A DNA stretch of 64,000 nt from Planktophila sp965267775. GTDB lineage: Bacteria; Actinomycetota; Actinomycetes; Nanopelagicales; Nanopelagicaceae. Each line of letters opens with the position of its first letter. The first letter of the stretch is position 1. Position numbers and translations under genes: made by a program. Location: contig OZ254140.1 in assembly GCA_965267775.1 (NCBI GenBank), positions 1,432,324 to 1,496,323 on the forward strand. Direction: 5' to 3'. This document shows, piece by piece, positions 15,684-24,681 of this stretch. The notes under the pieces were generated by a model. The model was not told the DNA's origin. It was given only the letters and a program-made list of their open reading frames with translations, and searched no databases.

Positions 15684-17569
15684 TAGTTTGAACCGCCTTT
15701 CGCAATTTCTTCCGGTGTCATGTATTTCTCCAACTCGTGAACATCAAAGAGATCGAAGAGCTCCTTAGGCATTGGTGGTAATGCGCGAGCATTTACAGTC
15801 ACCTTAGATCCATCGAAGCTTGAGATGTGGTTGACCTGACGCCATGTGCTATTCATTCCTGGGAAGTCATCTCGTGTGTGACCACCGCGTGATTCCTCAC
15901 GTAGATCAGCAGATTTCGCAGTTGATTCAGCGACAAGCAACATATTGTCGAGATCGAATGCAAGGTGGAAGCCAGGGTTAAATAGACGATTTCCGGCAAC
16001 GCTTACCTTCTGGCTACGAGCGCGGATATCTGCAATCTTTGCGATCGCTTCCTTGATCTCTGCACCTGTACGGATGATTCCGACCAAGTTATGTGTAACT
16101 TCCTGAAGCTCGGCGTGTAATGAGTAAGCGTTCTCGCCGCCCTCATTCTTAAATGGGGCTTCGATGCGATCTGCCGCCTTCGCGAGAGTTGCATCAGAGA
16201 CAGGGTTTGCGCCATTTGCCTTTGCATAATCTGCAGCTGCCGCACCTGCGCGGCGACCGAAGACGAGAAGGTCTGAAAGTGAGTTTCCACCGAGACGGTT
16301 TGAACCGTGCATACCGCCAGCAACTTCACCTGCTGCGAAGAGTCCTGGAACTCCAATTGCTGCAGCTGTATCTGGCTCTACATCGACTCCACCCATGACG
16401 TAGTGACAAGTTGGGCCAACTTCCATCGGCTCCTTTGTGATGTCAACGCCAGCTAGTTCATAGAACTGGTGCCACATAGATGGAAGACGCTTCTTAATAA
16501 CTTCAGCTGACAAGCGCTTAGAAACATCGAGGAATACTCCACCATGCTCTGTTCCGCGTCCTACCTTAACTTCTGAGTTAATTGCGCGCGCAACTTCATC
16601 GCGAGGCAACAACTCTGGCGGACGACGGTTATTGTCCTGATCTGTATACCAACGATCAGCTTCTTCTTCAGTTGTTGCGTACTTATCCTTAAATACATCT
16701 GGGATGTACTTAAACATAAAGCGCTCACCAAGATTATTTGTAAGAACTCCACCTTCACCGCGAACAGATTCAGTTACGAGAATTCCGCGAACTGATGGAG
16801 GCCAGACCATTCCTGTTGGGTGGAATTGCAAGAACTCCATATCCTTTAGATTTGCACCAGCCTTGAGAGCGAGTGCATGGCCATCGCCAGTACCTTCCCA
16901 AGAGTTTGATGTGATCTTAAATGCCTTACCGACGCCACCTGTTGCAATGACAACTGCTGGTGCTTCAAAGAGAATCTCATCGCCATTTTCGCGCCAGTAT
17001 CCGTAGACACCTGCAACTTTTCCATTCTCTTTGAGAATGTCAGTGACTGTAAATTCTGCATAGACCTTGAGGTTTGCTTCCATATCGCCTGTTTCGCGAC
17101 CATCCTTCTGCTGCAGCGCAACAATCTTCTGCTGCATTGTTCGGATGAGTTCTAGACCTGTGCGATCGCCAACGTGTGCAAGGCGTGGATACTCATGTCC
17201 ACCGAAGTTACGTTGTGAAATCTTTCCTTCTTTGGTGCGATCAAAGAGTGCGCCCCACATTTCGAGCTCCCAGATGCGATCTGGTGACTCTTTCGCATGA
17301 AGCTCTGCCATGCGGTAGTGGTTAAGGAACTTACCGCCGCGCATTGTGTCGCGGAAGTGGACCATCCAATTGTCATTGCTATTGGCATTTCCCATTGATG
17401 CTGCAGCTCCACCTTCAGCCATAACAGTGTGGGCCTTGCCGAATAGCGACTTACAGATGATTGCAACACGAAGACCAGCTTCTCGTGCCTCAACAGCGGC
17501 GCGAAGACCTGCTCCACCTGCACCGACGATAACAACGTCGTACTTTAATTTCGTAAGGTTCTGTGGCAT
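15683..17569 (-). CDS. sdhA: Succinate dehydrogenase flavoprotein subunit
   Basis: A 628-residue catalytic subunit oxidising succinate to fumarate. The FAD-binding motif VVIVGAGGAGLRAAVEA lies at 12-28, the flavinylation His47 is in KAHTVMAEGG, and the active-site segment FHPTGMVWPPSVRG is followed by RGEGG. The C-terminal helical domain includes RSQKVSVAGNRLFNPG and the late SRGGHTRDDFP. The start has a GGGAAAA ribosome site 12 bp after the membrane-subunit gene. It is complete and in the expected operon. Confidence 0.96.
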   Translation of the reverse strand: MPQNLTKLKYDVVIVGAGGAGLRAAVEAREAGLRVAIICKSLFGKAHTVMAEGGAAASMGNANSNDNWMVHFRDTMRGGKFLNHYRMAELHAKESPDRIWELEMWGALFDRTKEGKISQRNFGGHEYPRLAHVGDRTGLELIRTMQQKIVALQQKDGRETGDMEANLKVYAEFTVTDILKENGKVAGVYGYWRENGDEILFEAPAVVIATGGVGKAFKITSNSWEGTGDGHALALKAGANLKDMEFLQFHPTGMVWPPSVRGILVTESVRGEGGVLTNNLGERFMFKYIPDVFKDKYATTEEEADRWYTDQDNNRRPPELLPRDEVARAINSEVKVGRGTEHGGVFLDVSKRLSAEVIKKRLPSMWHQFYELAGVDITKEPMEVGPTCHYVMGGVDVEPDTAAAIGVPGLFAAGEVAGGMHGSNRLGGNSLSDLLVFGRRAGAAAADYAKANGANPVSDATLAKAADRIEAPFKNEGGENAYSLHAELQEVTHNLVGIIRTGAEIKEAIAKIADIRARSQKVSVAGNRLFNPGFHLAFDLDNMLLVAESTAKSADLREESRGGHTRDDFPGMNSTWRQVNHISSFDGSKVTVNARALPPMPKELFDLFDVHELEKYMTPEEIAKGGSN

Positions 17570-17581
17570 TTATTTTCCCTT

Positions 17582-18382
17582 TTAGAAGAAGTAGAAGTTG
17601 GTCCAGGCGCCAGTTGCAACTTGGCGAACATAGATATCGGCAAATGCAACTGCTGCAAGTGAGAACCAAGCAAACTGCTGGTGCTTTGTATTCAGCACTG
17701 AAACGACTGACCAAAGCTTGTAACGCACTGGGTGCTTAGAGAAGTGCTTCAAACGTCCACCAACTGTGTGGCGACATGTGTGGCATGAGAGTGAGTAGAA
17801 CCAGAGCAGAGTTGAACTCACAAGAAGCACGAGAGTTCCAACGCTCATATGTCCCCACTGACCATCGTTATTCTTAAAAGCAAGAACTGCGTCATAAGTA
17901 AGGAATACGTTAAATACCAAACCAGCATAGAAGAACCAACGGTGTGCGTTCTGCAAAATCAGTGGTGCGCGCGTTTCACCTGTGTACTTTGTATGTGGTT
18001 CTGCAACTGCACATGCTGGAGGTGAGAACCAGAATGAACGGTAGTAAGCCTTGCGGTAGTAGTAGCAAGTCATACGGAAACCAAGTGGGAAGATCAAAAT
18101 AATTAGCGCTGGCGAAAGCGGGAAGTCGAAAATTCTTGCTGGGACCGGTGCCCACCCGAATAGCTTTGCACCTTCGTCACATGCCTGAGAAAGACATGGT
18201 GAATAGAAAGGTGAGATAAGCGGCTCGACAAAGTAATTTGCACGTTCGAAAGCGCGGAAGGTTGCATAGATTACGAAGGAGAAGAGAACTCCAAAGGTAA
18301 TCGCTGGCTCAAGCCACCACTTATCTGTTCGTAGAGTGCGCTCTTTAATCTTGGCGCGCGTTGGAGAAAAGACTCCGGACAT
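17582..18382 (-). CDS. sdhC: Succinate dehydrogenase membrane anchor (Sdh1-type)
   Basis: A 266-residue membrane protein with about five helices. It resembles the single large anchor of actinobacterial Sdh1 complexes, with His-containing helices (QNAHRWFFYAGLVFN, CHTCRHTVGG) and the cytoplasmic segment FRMTCYYYRKAYYRSFWFSPPAC. The ATG at 18382 is preferred because GGGGGAG lies five bases before it; the frame could extend 12 codons further upstream. It leads sdhCAB and passes electrons to the quinone pool. The heme content is not certain from sequence. Confidence 0.88.
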   Translation of the reverse strand: MSGVFSPTRAKIKERTLRTDKWWLEPAITFGVLFSFVIYATFRAFERANYFVEPLISPFYSPCLSQACDEGAKLFGWAPVPARIFDFPLSPALIILIFPLGFRMTCYYYRKAYYRSFWFSPPACAVAEPHTKYTGETRAPLILQNAHRWFFYAGLVFNVFLTYDAVLAFKNNDGQWGHMSVGTLVLLVSSTLLWFYSLSCHTCRHTVGGRLKHFSKHPVRYKLWSVVSVLNTKHQQFAWFSLAAVAFADIYVRQVATGAWTNFYFF

Positions 18383-18426
18383 TGATACTCCCCCGTTTGG
18401 CCACCGTTGGCCACTCACTATTCAAA

Positions 18427-18448
18427 CCCAGATAGCTTCGCTATTGGG
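18427..18448. promoter_or_regulatory. Inverted repeat upstream of sdhCAB
   Basis: CCCAGATAGC-TTC-GCTATTGGG forms an inverted repeat with about nine pairs, 45 bp before the sdh start. It could be an operator or an mRNA hairpin. No regulator is identifiable. Confidence 0.35.
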
Positions 18449-18544
18449 TCATCTAATAGGTGTAAGTGTGCGCTCATTGGCGGTAAGTATCTAGATAGAA
18501 GCCCGCTTAAGGCTTATGAAGTCAGCCACAACCACGGAGAAATG

Positions 18545-18577
18545 CGAAACCCGCCCCAGTGCATGAGGCGGGTTTCG
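18545..18577 (-). terminator. Hairpin terminator after tRNA-Ser(TGA)
   Basis: An 11-bp perfect GC-rich stem (CGAAACCCGCC / GGCGGGTTTCG) with an 11-nt loop lies just downstream of the tRNA on the minus strand. The U tract is poor, so termination may be partial. Confidence 0.6.
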
Positions 18578-18585
18578 TCTTACTG

Positions 18586-18668
18586 CGGAGGACGTGGGAT
18601 TTGAACCCACGAGGCTTTCACCTGCCGGTTTTCAAGACCGGTGCACTCGGCCGCTATGCGAGTCCTCC
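18586..18668 (-). tRNA. tRNA-Ser(TGA)
   Basis: A class II tRNA on the minus strand: acceptor stem GGAGGAC/GTCCTCC, anticodon arm CCGGT-CTTGAAA-ACCGG with anticodon TGA, a long variable arm and T arm GGGTTCAAATCCC. CCA is not encoded. It reads UCA and probably the other UCN codons. Confidence 0.94.
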
Positions 18669-18715
18669 GTGGGAGAGGCTACTAGAGGTGGTGGAGTTTT
18701 CAAAAATCGAAAGGT

Positions 18716-19528
18716 TTAGGCAACGGGGAGATCGAGCAAGGCTTCGATGGCGATGGCGACTCCATCATCCTCGCATGGACCCGCGATGCTCTTGGCGTAC
18801 TTGGCTCCATCAGGGTGGCCAGATGCCATTGCATAGGAACGGCCCGCCCATTCAAGCATTGAGAAGTCATTGGGGTTATCACCAAAGGTGACGCAGTCGG
18901 CTGCGCCAATTCCGAGACGCTCTGCCATCCGAGAAAGCGTTGCGCCCTTTGAAACACCGAGTGCAGAAATTTCTAGAAGTGAGTCGTGAGGATTGGAATG
19001 TGTGACGGTTACCAATCCTTCGAGTTCGATTAAAGCAATCTCCAACATTTCATCTGAAGAGAGATTCTGTTGCGAACAACGAGCAAGCATCTTCAGCGCA
19101 GGCGCTTTGATCGCCTCTTCAATTGTGTTGACGCCAACATTGTCGAGTCCAACATCCCAACGAGGAATGTACGCCTTCTCGCGATGGAAGTAATTATGTG
19201 ATTCAACTGCAAATGAAACTTGTGGGATAGCTTTACGCAAACGATTGACCGTCTCATATTGCTCTTCAACTCCGATAAGCCACTCTTCAAGAACCTTATC
19301 GCCCATCAAGTCATACAACATTGCGCCATTGCCGCAGATTGCCTGACCGAAACCGAATGCTTCGCGGATCTCTGGCATCCAACGTGGAGGTCGCCCTGTT
19401 ACAAAGAAGACTTCAACGCCTAAATCGCGCGCCTTTGTAAATGCTGCAACTGTGCGCTCGGAGATACGGCCATCATGGTTAACAATTGTGCCATCGAGAT
19501 CTGTTGCAATTAACTTAGGTCTAATCAC
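18716..19528 (-). CDS. Cof-type HAD-superfamily phosphatase
   Basis: A 270-residue cytosolic phosphatase. HAD motif I is ATDLDGTIV (Asp9, Asp11), motif II is VTGRPP, and motif IV is FGDNPNDFSMLEWAG near residue 217, with a type IIB cap between. Substrates of this subgroup are sugar phosphates, nucleotides or flavin intermediates and cannot be told apart by sequence. The GTG start overlaps the serS stop, so it is the last gene of a pheA-serS-HAD operon. Confidence 0.88.
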   Translation of the reverse strand: MIRPKLIATDLDGTIVNHDGRISERTVAAFTKARDLGVEVFFVTGRPPRWMPEIREAFGFGQAICGNGAMLYDLMGDKVLEEWLIGVEEQYETVNRLRKAIPQVSFAVESHNYFHREKAYIPRWDVGLDNVGVNTIEEAIKAPALKMLARCSQQNLSSDEMLEIALIELEGLVTVTHSNPHDSLLEISALGVSKGATLSRMAERLGIGAADCVTFGDNPNDFSMLEWAGRSYAMASGHPDGAKYAKSIAGPCEDDGVAIAIEALLDLPVA

Positions 19529-20793
19529 ACGAGCTCTAACTTTGCAGTTCCAAGGAATGGTTGCAGTGCAGCAGGAACATTTACAGTTCCATCTGCATTC
19601 TGGTGATTTTCAAGGATTGCAACAATCATGCGTGGAATCGCAACAAGGGTTCCATTAAGTGTTGCAATCGCCTTTGTTCCATCTGCATCCTTGTAACGAA
19701 TATTGAGGCGTCGCGCCTGGTATTCGGTGCAATTAGATGTACTTGTTACCTCGCGATAAGCGCCCTGTGTTGGAATCCACGCTTCGATATCAAATTTACG
19801 AGTTGCACTTGATCCAAGGTCGCCAGAAGCAACGTCAATCACTCGGTATGGAATCTCAATCGCATTGAGGAAATCCTTCTCCCACTGCAGTAATCGCTTA
19901 TGTTCTTCCTTGGCATCTTCTGGCTTGCAGAATGAGAACATCTCGACCTTATCGAATTGGTGAACTCGGATAATTCCACGAGTATCTTTTCCATATGTTC
20001 CTGCTTCGCGACGGAAACATGATGAGTAACCCGCATATCGCATCGGCAATTTATCAGCTGGCAAGATCTCATCCATATGCATTGCAGCAAGTGGAACTTC
20101 AGATGTGCCTACGAGGTAGACATCATCTTTCTCAATTCGGTAAACATTCTCAGCAGCCTGTCCGAGGAAACCTGTTCCCTCCATCGCAGATGGATTCACA
20201 AGCACTGGTGGAATAACTGGAGTAAAACCATTCTTCAGCGCGCTAGAGATTGCATAATTAACGAGTGCGAACTCGAGCATCGCTCCTGCACCTGTGAGGT
20301 AGTAAGAACGTGAACCCGCAACCTTTGCACCGCGCTCTGTATCAATTGCTCCGAGCAACTTACCGAGTTCAACGTGATCCTTAGGCTCGAAACCATCCTT
20401 GGTGAAATCACGTGGTGTGCCAATATGTTCGATAGTTACGAAATCTTCTTCTCCACCAATAGGAGCTTCGCTATCGAGCAAGTTTGAGAGCTGCATTACC
20501 AACTGCTTTGCCTGCTCTTCAATCTCGGCGCGCTTGCTATCGGCAGCCTTTACCTTGTCTGCCAGCTCTTTTGCATTTGCAAGGAGCGCAGTTTTCTCAT
20601 CACCCTTTGCAGCGCCAACGCTCTTAGAGAGGATGTTCTGTTCTTGACGTAGCGCTTCAAACTCTGCGATAGCAGCGCGCTTGATCTCATCAATGCTAAG
20701 AATCTGATCAACGAGTTCAACGTTCTCGCCACGTCCTTTTTGAGATGCGCGAACTACATCTGGGTTTTCGCGTAAGTACTTGATATCAATCAT
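19525..20793 (-). CDS. serS: Seryl-tRNA synthetase
   Basis: A 422-residue class II synthetase. The N-terminal coiled coil that grips the tRNA-Ser variable arm spans about 30-105. Motif 2 is SSCFRREAGTYGKDTRG and motif 3 is NGTLVAIPRMIVAILENHQ. The length is typical. The ATG overlaps the pheA stop (ATGA). Two tRNA-Ser genes lie in the same window, one about 0.9 kb downstream. Confidence 0.96.
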   Translation of the reverse strand: MIDIKYLRENPDVVRASQKGRGENVELVDQILSIDEIKRAAIAEFEALRQEQNILSKSVGAAKGDEKTALLANAKELADKVKAADSKRAEIEEQAKQLVMQLSNLLDSEAPIGGEEDFVTIEHIGTPRDFTKDGFEPKDHVELGKLLGAIDTERGAKVAGSRSYYLTGAGAMLEFALVNYAISSALKNGFTPVIPPVLVNPSAMEGTGFLGQAAENVYRIEKDDVYLVGTSEVPLAAMHMDEILPADKLPMRYAGYSSCFRREAGTYGKDTRGIIRVHQFDKVEMFSFCKPEDAKEEHKRLLQWEKDFLNAIEIPYRVIDVASGDLGSSATRKFDIEAWIPTQGAYREVTSTSNCTEYQARRLNIRYKDADGTKAIATLNGTLVAIPRMIVAILENHQNADGTVNVPAALQPFLGTAKLELV

Positions 20794-21617
20794 GAGCGCA
20801 CCTCTCGAGGGTAAGAACCTAGGAATCTAATGTCGTCGCAGATTTCGCGGAGGTCATCCATCGACTTGGCTACTGCCTCATCGTTGATATGGCCTTCAAC
20901 ATCAATAATGAAATGGTAGTGACCGAGCTCGCGACCTGTTGGACGTGACTGGATAAAGGTGAGGTTCACGTCATATTTTGCGAAGACTGAGAGGATTTCA
21001 AGCAAAGCACCGGCATGGTCGATATCGATATAGACGACAAGTGAGGTGCGATCGTGGCCTGTGGGCGCTGGGATAAATCCTGGCTTCTGAGCTGCAATAA
21101 ATCGCGTGACTGCAACCTGGTTATCGCCGATCGCAGATGCTGTGATCTCTAAGCCGAAATTCTCCGCGGCAGATGTCGATGCAATCGCTGCATCAAGATC
21201 GCCCTTTGCAACAAGCTCTGCTGCTGCAGCTGTCGAGTTCGTTGGAATTACTTCAGCGTGAGGGTAATTCTTGGAGAGAAATACTCGGCACTGTGACTCT
21301 GCATGGGGATGTGTGCCAATACGTTTAATCGTTGTTGTACCCGGCTTAACCATTAAATCGAATGAGACCGGAAGTGTTACCTCTGCTGCAATAGTAAGAG
21401 GTATACCGGTTGCCAACTCATCGAGTGTACGAGCGACAACACCCTCGACTGAATTTTCAATCGGCACCAAGGCATAGTCAGCATCACCGGCGCGCACTGC
21501 ATCAAGAGCAGCGGTGACAGTTATATATGGAACACGTACATCATCTGAAGAAGTAATCTTCTTAAGAGCGCCCTCTGTAAAGGTACCCGCAGGCCCTAAG
21601 TAGGCGTATGTGTGCAT
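20790..21617 (-). CDS. pheA: Prephenate dehydratase
   Basis: A 275-residue enzyme converting prephenate to phenylpyruvate in phenylalanine synthesis. It begins YLGPAGTFTEGAL, the conserved catalytic Thr-Arg-Phe is in VAVTRFIAAQ, and a C-terminal ACT domain (about 190-265, with ESRP replaced by QSRPTGRELGHYHF) should bind phenylalanine for feedback control. It is a monofunctional protein without chorismate mutase. It leads the operon with serS and the HAD gene. Confidence 0.94.
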   Translation of the reverse strand: MHTYAYLGPAGTFTEGALKKITSSDDVRVPYITVTAALDAVRAGDADYALVPIENSVEGVVARTLDELATGIPLTIAAEVTLPVSFDLMVKPGTTTIKRIGTHPHAESQCRVFLSKNYPHAEVIPTNSTAAAAELVAKGDLDAAIASTSAAENFGLEITASAIGDNQVAVTRFIAAQKPGFIPAPTGHDRTSLVVYIDIDHAGALLEILSVFAKYDVNLTFIQSRPTGRELGHYHFIIDVEGHINDEAVAKSMDDLREICDDIRFLGSYPREVRS

Positions 21618-21623
21618 TGGCTA

Positions 21624-21629
21624 AGGATA
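21624..21629 (-). promoter_or_regulatory. -10 box for leaderless pheA
   Basis: The minus strand reads TATCCT-TAGCCA-ATG. The box lies in the 12-bp gap after the glycerophosphodiesterase gene and inside its 3' end. Confidence 0.45.
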
Positions 21630-22316
21630 CTAAAGGAATGAACGTGCATGCGCCGGCGTATTTGTAATCAAGATATCTACGCCTAATTCCTTGCAGAGCT
21701 CGATATCTGCTTCGTGATCGACTGTCCACACCGAGACAGATTTCCCAAGTTTCTTCAATCGAGCGATTAATTCTGGATTGGCACGTACCTCATTGATTCC
21801 AGGTCCTATTGCCGGCGCAGATGAGAATCTGACTTGTGGCCAGAGAGTTCGAGCTGTCATCAGAAAGGTTGTTGGAATCTTTGAATCAATTCGCTTTACC
21901 TTTTCAATCGCGCTCCAACTAAATGACATCACAGATACATCAATCTTTGATAGGACTTTTCGCTTCTTTAGTTGAGCAGTCAGAATCTCTTCAACGCGAT
22001 TTCCACTGATGACAGGATGTTTAGTTTCAATGAGTACGCCTTTATCGGCTGCAATTGCAATATCGAGGAAATCATCGAGGGTAAGCACTTGCGGGTAGGC
22101 ACGTTGCACATCTGCAAAGTTCATCTCCGCAATAAGCCCATGATTGCCTGCGCGTTCCAACATTGATGCGTTATGCCAGAGAACTGGTACCGCATCGCGC
22201 GTTAAGCGAAGGTCGCATTCAAAACCATCGGCGCCTTGATCAATCGCCGCTTTATAGGCGCTCTCGGTCATCTCTGGATAGTCGGCGCTTGCGCCTCTAT
22301 GTGCGTAGATGAGCAT
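21630..22316 (-). CDS. ugpQ: Glycerophosphodiester phosphodiesterase
   Basis: A 228-residue cytosolic GDPD-family TIM barrel hydrolysing glycerophosphodiesters to glycerol 3-phosphate and an alcohol. The catalytic and metal residues are in YAHRGAS (His6, Arg7), FECDLRLT (Glu/Asp near 33-35) and VLWHNASM (His48), with VLIETKHP and VSVWTVDHE later. It has no signal peptide, like UgpQ and unlike GlpQ. It is divergent from pstP. Confidence 0.9.
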   Translation of the reverse strand: MLIYAHRGASADYPEMTESAYKAAIDQGADGFECDLRLTRDAVPVLWHNASMLERAGNHGLIAEMNFADVQRAYPQVLTLDDFLDIAIAADKGVLIETKHPVISGNRVEEILTAQLKKRKVLSKIDVSVMSFSWSAIEKVKRIDSKIPTTFLMTARTLWPQVRFSSAPAIGPGINEVRANPELIARLKKLGKSVSVWTVDHEADIELCKELGVDILITNTPAHARSFL

Positions 22317-22323
22317 AAGGGTG

Positions 22324-22329
22324 AGGGTA
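22324..22329 (-). promoter_or_regulatory. -10 box for leaderless ugpQ
   Basis: The minus strand reads TACCCT-CACCCTT-ATG. It lies 18 bp from the oppositely oriented box of pstP. Confidence 0.5.
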
Positions 22330-22347
22330 GCAAAGGCCTTGGCCCAT

Positions 22348-22353
22348 TACGAT
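22348..22353 (+). promoter_or_regulatory. -10 box for leaderless pstP
   Basis: The sequence reads TACGAT-TGGTAC-ATG before the phosphatase start at 22360. This fixes the start 17 codons inside the longest frame. Confidence 0.5.
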
Positions 22354-22359
22354 TGGTAC

Positions 22360-23136
22360 ATGAGCACCTTCTACTTTGCGACGGCGGCGAAATCTGCAGT
22401 TGGCTTGGTGCGCGCAGGAAATGAAGATTCCGCTCTGACATCTCGCTCGCTTGTGGCAGTTGCAGATGGAATGGGAGGTCATGCAGCAGGCGAAGTCGCT
22501 TCGCGCCTTGCAATCACAACACTTGCTAAGGAATCTGAAGTCTTTACAAGTAATGACATTGATTCTGAATCTGCAGACGATCTCTTCTCATCATCACTAC
22601 ACGTCATCGATTCAACTATCTCTGAATATGCGACTGAGAACCCTGAGCTTGCAGGGATGGGAACAACGCTCTCTGCTCTCTTTCTTCGTGATGGTGCAGT
22701 TGCAACGCTTCATATCGGTGATTCACGTATCTATCGACTTCGCGGTAACGCATTTGAACAATTGACCACCGATCACACGGTCATCCAAGAGCTTTTGGAT
22801 CAAGGTGCAATCACAGAGGCTGATATTGCAACACATCCACAACGCTCAGTTCTGACACAGGTATTGATGGGAGATGGGCGTAATCAACCATCGCTCTCTA
22901 TCTACGAAGTAAAGGCAGATGACCGTTTTCTCCTCTGTAGCGATGGGCTCACAACAGCTCTCAGCGATAAAGAGATTAAGGCAATTCTTAAGGGAAAGGC
23001 TCGAGGAGCTGCAGTAGACGCGCTCATTGATGCTTCTTATATAAATGGTGCACCAGACAATGTCACCGTTATTGTTGCCGATGTCCTCGATAACGATATT
23101 CAGGAACCCCTCACCATGTTAGGAGCGGCTAAATGA
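22360..23136 (+). CDS. pstP: PP2C-type Ser/Thr protein phosphatase
   Basis: A 258-residue cytosolic PPM phosphatase. The metal-binding motifs are VRAGNEDSA, VADGMGGHAAGEV, GMGTTLSAL, GDSRIYRL, LCSDGLT and APDNVTVIVADV. It should reverse PknB-type phosphorylation, and its stop overlaps the pknB start. Mycobacterial PstP has a membrane anchor and extracytoplasmic tail; this protein ends right after the catalytic domain, so it is probably soluble. The start at 22360 is chosen for its promoter and because upstream residues look non-coding. Confidence 0.92.
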   Translation: MSTFYFATAAKSAVGLVRAGNEDSALTSRSLVAVADGMGGHAAGEVASRLAITTLAKESEVFTSNDIDSESADDLFSSSLHVIDSTISEYATENPELAGMGTTLSALFLRDGAVATLHIGDSRIYRLRGNAFEQLTTDHTVIQELLDQGAITEADIATHPQRSVLTQVLMGDGRNQPSLSIYEVKADDRFLLCSDGLTTALSDKEIKAILKGKARGAAVDALIDASYINGAPDNVTVIVADVLDNDIQEPLTMLGAAK

Positions 23137-24677
23137 TGTCAAAGCTCCTTGGTGATCGTTATCTCTTAGGCGAGATGATCGGTACCGGCGGAATGGCCGA
23201 TGTTTATATTGCACAAGATCAACGACTCTCGCGTGAAGTTGCAGTAAAGATTCTTCGTAGCGATCTCGCAAAAGATCCCGCATTCGTTACACGTTTTCGC
23301 AAAGAGGCAAAAGCTGCGGCAGGACTCAACCACCCTGGCATCGTTGCTGTCTATGACTCGGGAGAAGAACCTGCTCCCTACATTGTTATGGAGCTCGTCT
23401 CTGGCCACACACTTCGTTCTTTGATTCACCAAGGTGAGCGGGTCTCACTTGATGATGCGCTCTCTATCGTTGAGCAAACTCTCGCAGCTCTTGAATATTC
23501 GCACCAGCGAAATATCGTCCACCGCGACATTAAGCCTGCAAATGTGATGATCACAAGTGGTGGTGATATCAAGGTGATGGATTTTGGTATTGCACGTGCG
23601 ATGGATGATCTCGGTGCAACGCTTACAAGTACATGGAACGTTGTAGGTACAGCTCAATATCTCTCACCTGAGCAAGCGGTTGGCGATATTGCTGATGCAC
23701 GCAGCGATATTTACTCAACAGGTTGCCTTCTCTTCGAACTTCTCACAGGTGTGCCGCCATTTTCAGGCGAGACACCTGTATCTATTGCATATCAACATGT
23801 ATCGAGCGAAGTTCCATCTACACGAGCACTTCAACCAGATCTTCCTGCGGATATCGACACAATTCTTAAAGTGGCACTCTCTAAGAAAGCAGATGATCGC
23901 TATCAGAGTGCGCAAGCAATGCTCGATGATTTGATTCGCGTTCATCAAGGGCAAGCTGTAACAACAAAGGTTGCATCAAAACCATTCTTTACCCGTCGCA
24001 GCGCCCTTATCTACGGCGGCTCATTTGTTGCAGCCATTGCACTATCTATTACTGGCTTCCTGCTGAGCGGTACCCAGCAGAGTGGACCACTTATTCCCAA
24101 TGTTGTGGGCTTATCTGAGGCGCAGGCGCGTAATTTGCTCGATGGTTATGTAATCACAATTAAGCGTGCACATGATGGATCTATTCCGAAAGATCGCATT
24201 GCTAGCCAGAGCCCGCTTGCAACAACTCATGCACCAAAGGGTTCTTCGATTATTCTGACAATCTCTGATGGACCTGGTGATGCAATCGTTCCTGATGATC
24301 TCGTTGGCATGGCTCTGATCGATGCACGTGCAGCGTTGACTGCAGTGGGTCTTACAGTTTCACAGACAGTTGCAGCGCCATCAGATCAACCACAGGGAAC
24401 GGTCCTAGAGGTAAGCCCACCTGTTGGCTCTGTAACAACAGCTGGAAGTGGCGTTGTTCTAACAATCGCAAGCGGTGAAGTAACTGTTCCAAATCTTGTT
24501 GGAGTCGAAGCAATCCAAGCGAAGACGACTTTGATTCAGGCAGGATTCTTGATTAAAGAGTTCTATGACTATGACTCAACTCAGCCAGTTGGAGTTGTTA
24601 TTCGACAAGCACCGGATGCTGGAACAACACAGACAATCGGTAAATCAGTAACAATTACAATTAATAAACAGCCGTAG
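23133..24677 (+). CDS. pknB: PASTA-domain Ser/Thr protein kinase
   Basis: A 514-residue receptor kinase controlling cell-wall growth. The kinase domain has the Gly loop IGTGGMADVY, Lys39, catalytic HRDIKPANV (Asp132), DFG at 150-152 and an activation loop with several Thr/Ser (GATLTSTWNVVGTAQ). One membrane helix (about 290-312) leads to three extracytoplasmic PASTA domains (about 319-378, 385-450, 451-514), which bind muropeptides or lipid II. Mycobacterial PknB has four PASTA domains. The start is ATG 23133 or 23136, overlapping pstP. The downstream CwlM homologue (56.6 kb) is a likely substrate by analogy. Confidence 0.95.
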   Translation: MMSKLLGDRYLLGEMIGTGGMADVYIAQDQRLSREVAVKILRSDLAKDPAFVTRFRKEAKAAAGLNHPGIVAVYDSGEEPAPYIVMELVSGHTLRSLIHQGERVSLDDALSIVEQTLAALEYSHQRNIVHRDIKPANVMITSGGDIKVMDFGIARAMDDLGATLTSTWNVVGTAQYLSPEQAVGDIADARSDIYSTGCLLFELLTGVPPFSGETPVSIAYQHVSSEVPSTRALQPDLPADIDTILKVALSKKADDRYQSAQAMLDDLIRVHQGQAVTTKVASKPFFTRRSALIYGGSFVAAIALSITGFLLSGTQQSGPLIPNVVGLSEAQARNLLDGYVITIKRAHDGSIPKDRIASQSPLATTHAPKGSSIILTISDGPGDAIVPDDLVGMALIDARAALTAVGLTVSQTVAAPSDQPQGTVLEVSPPVGSVTTAGSGVVLTIASGEVTVPNLVGVEAIQAKTTLIQAGFLIKEFYDYDSTQPVGVVIRQAPDAGTTQTIGKSVTITINKQP

Positions 24678-24681
24678 AGAA

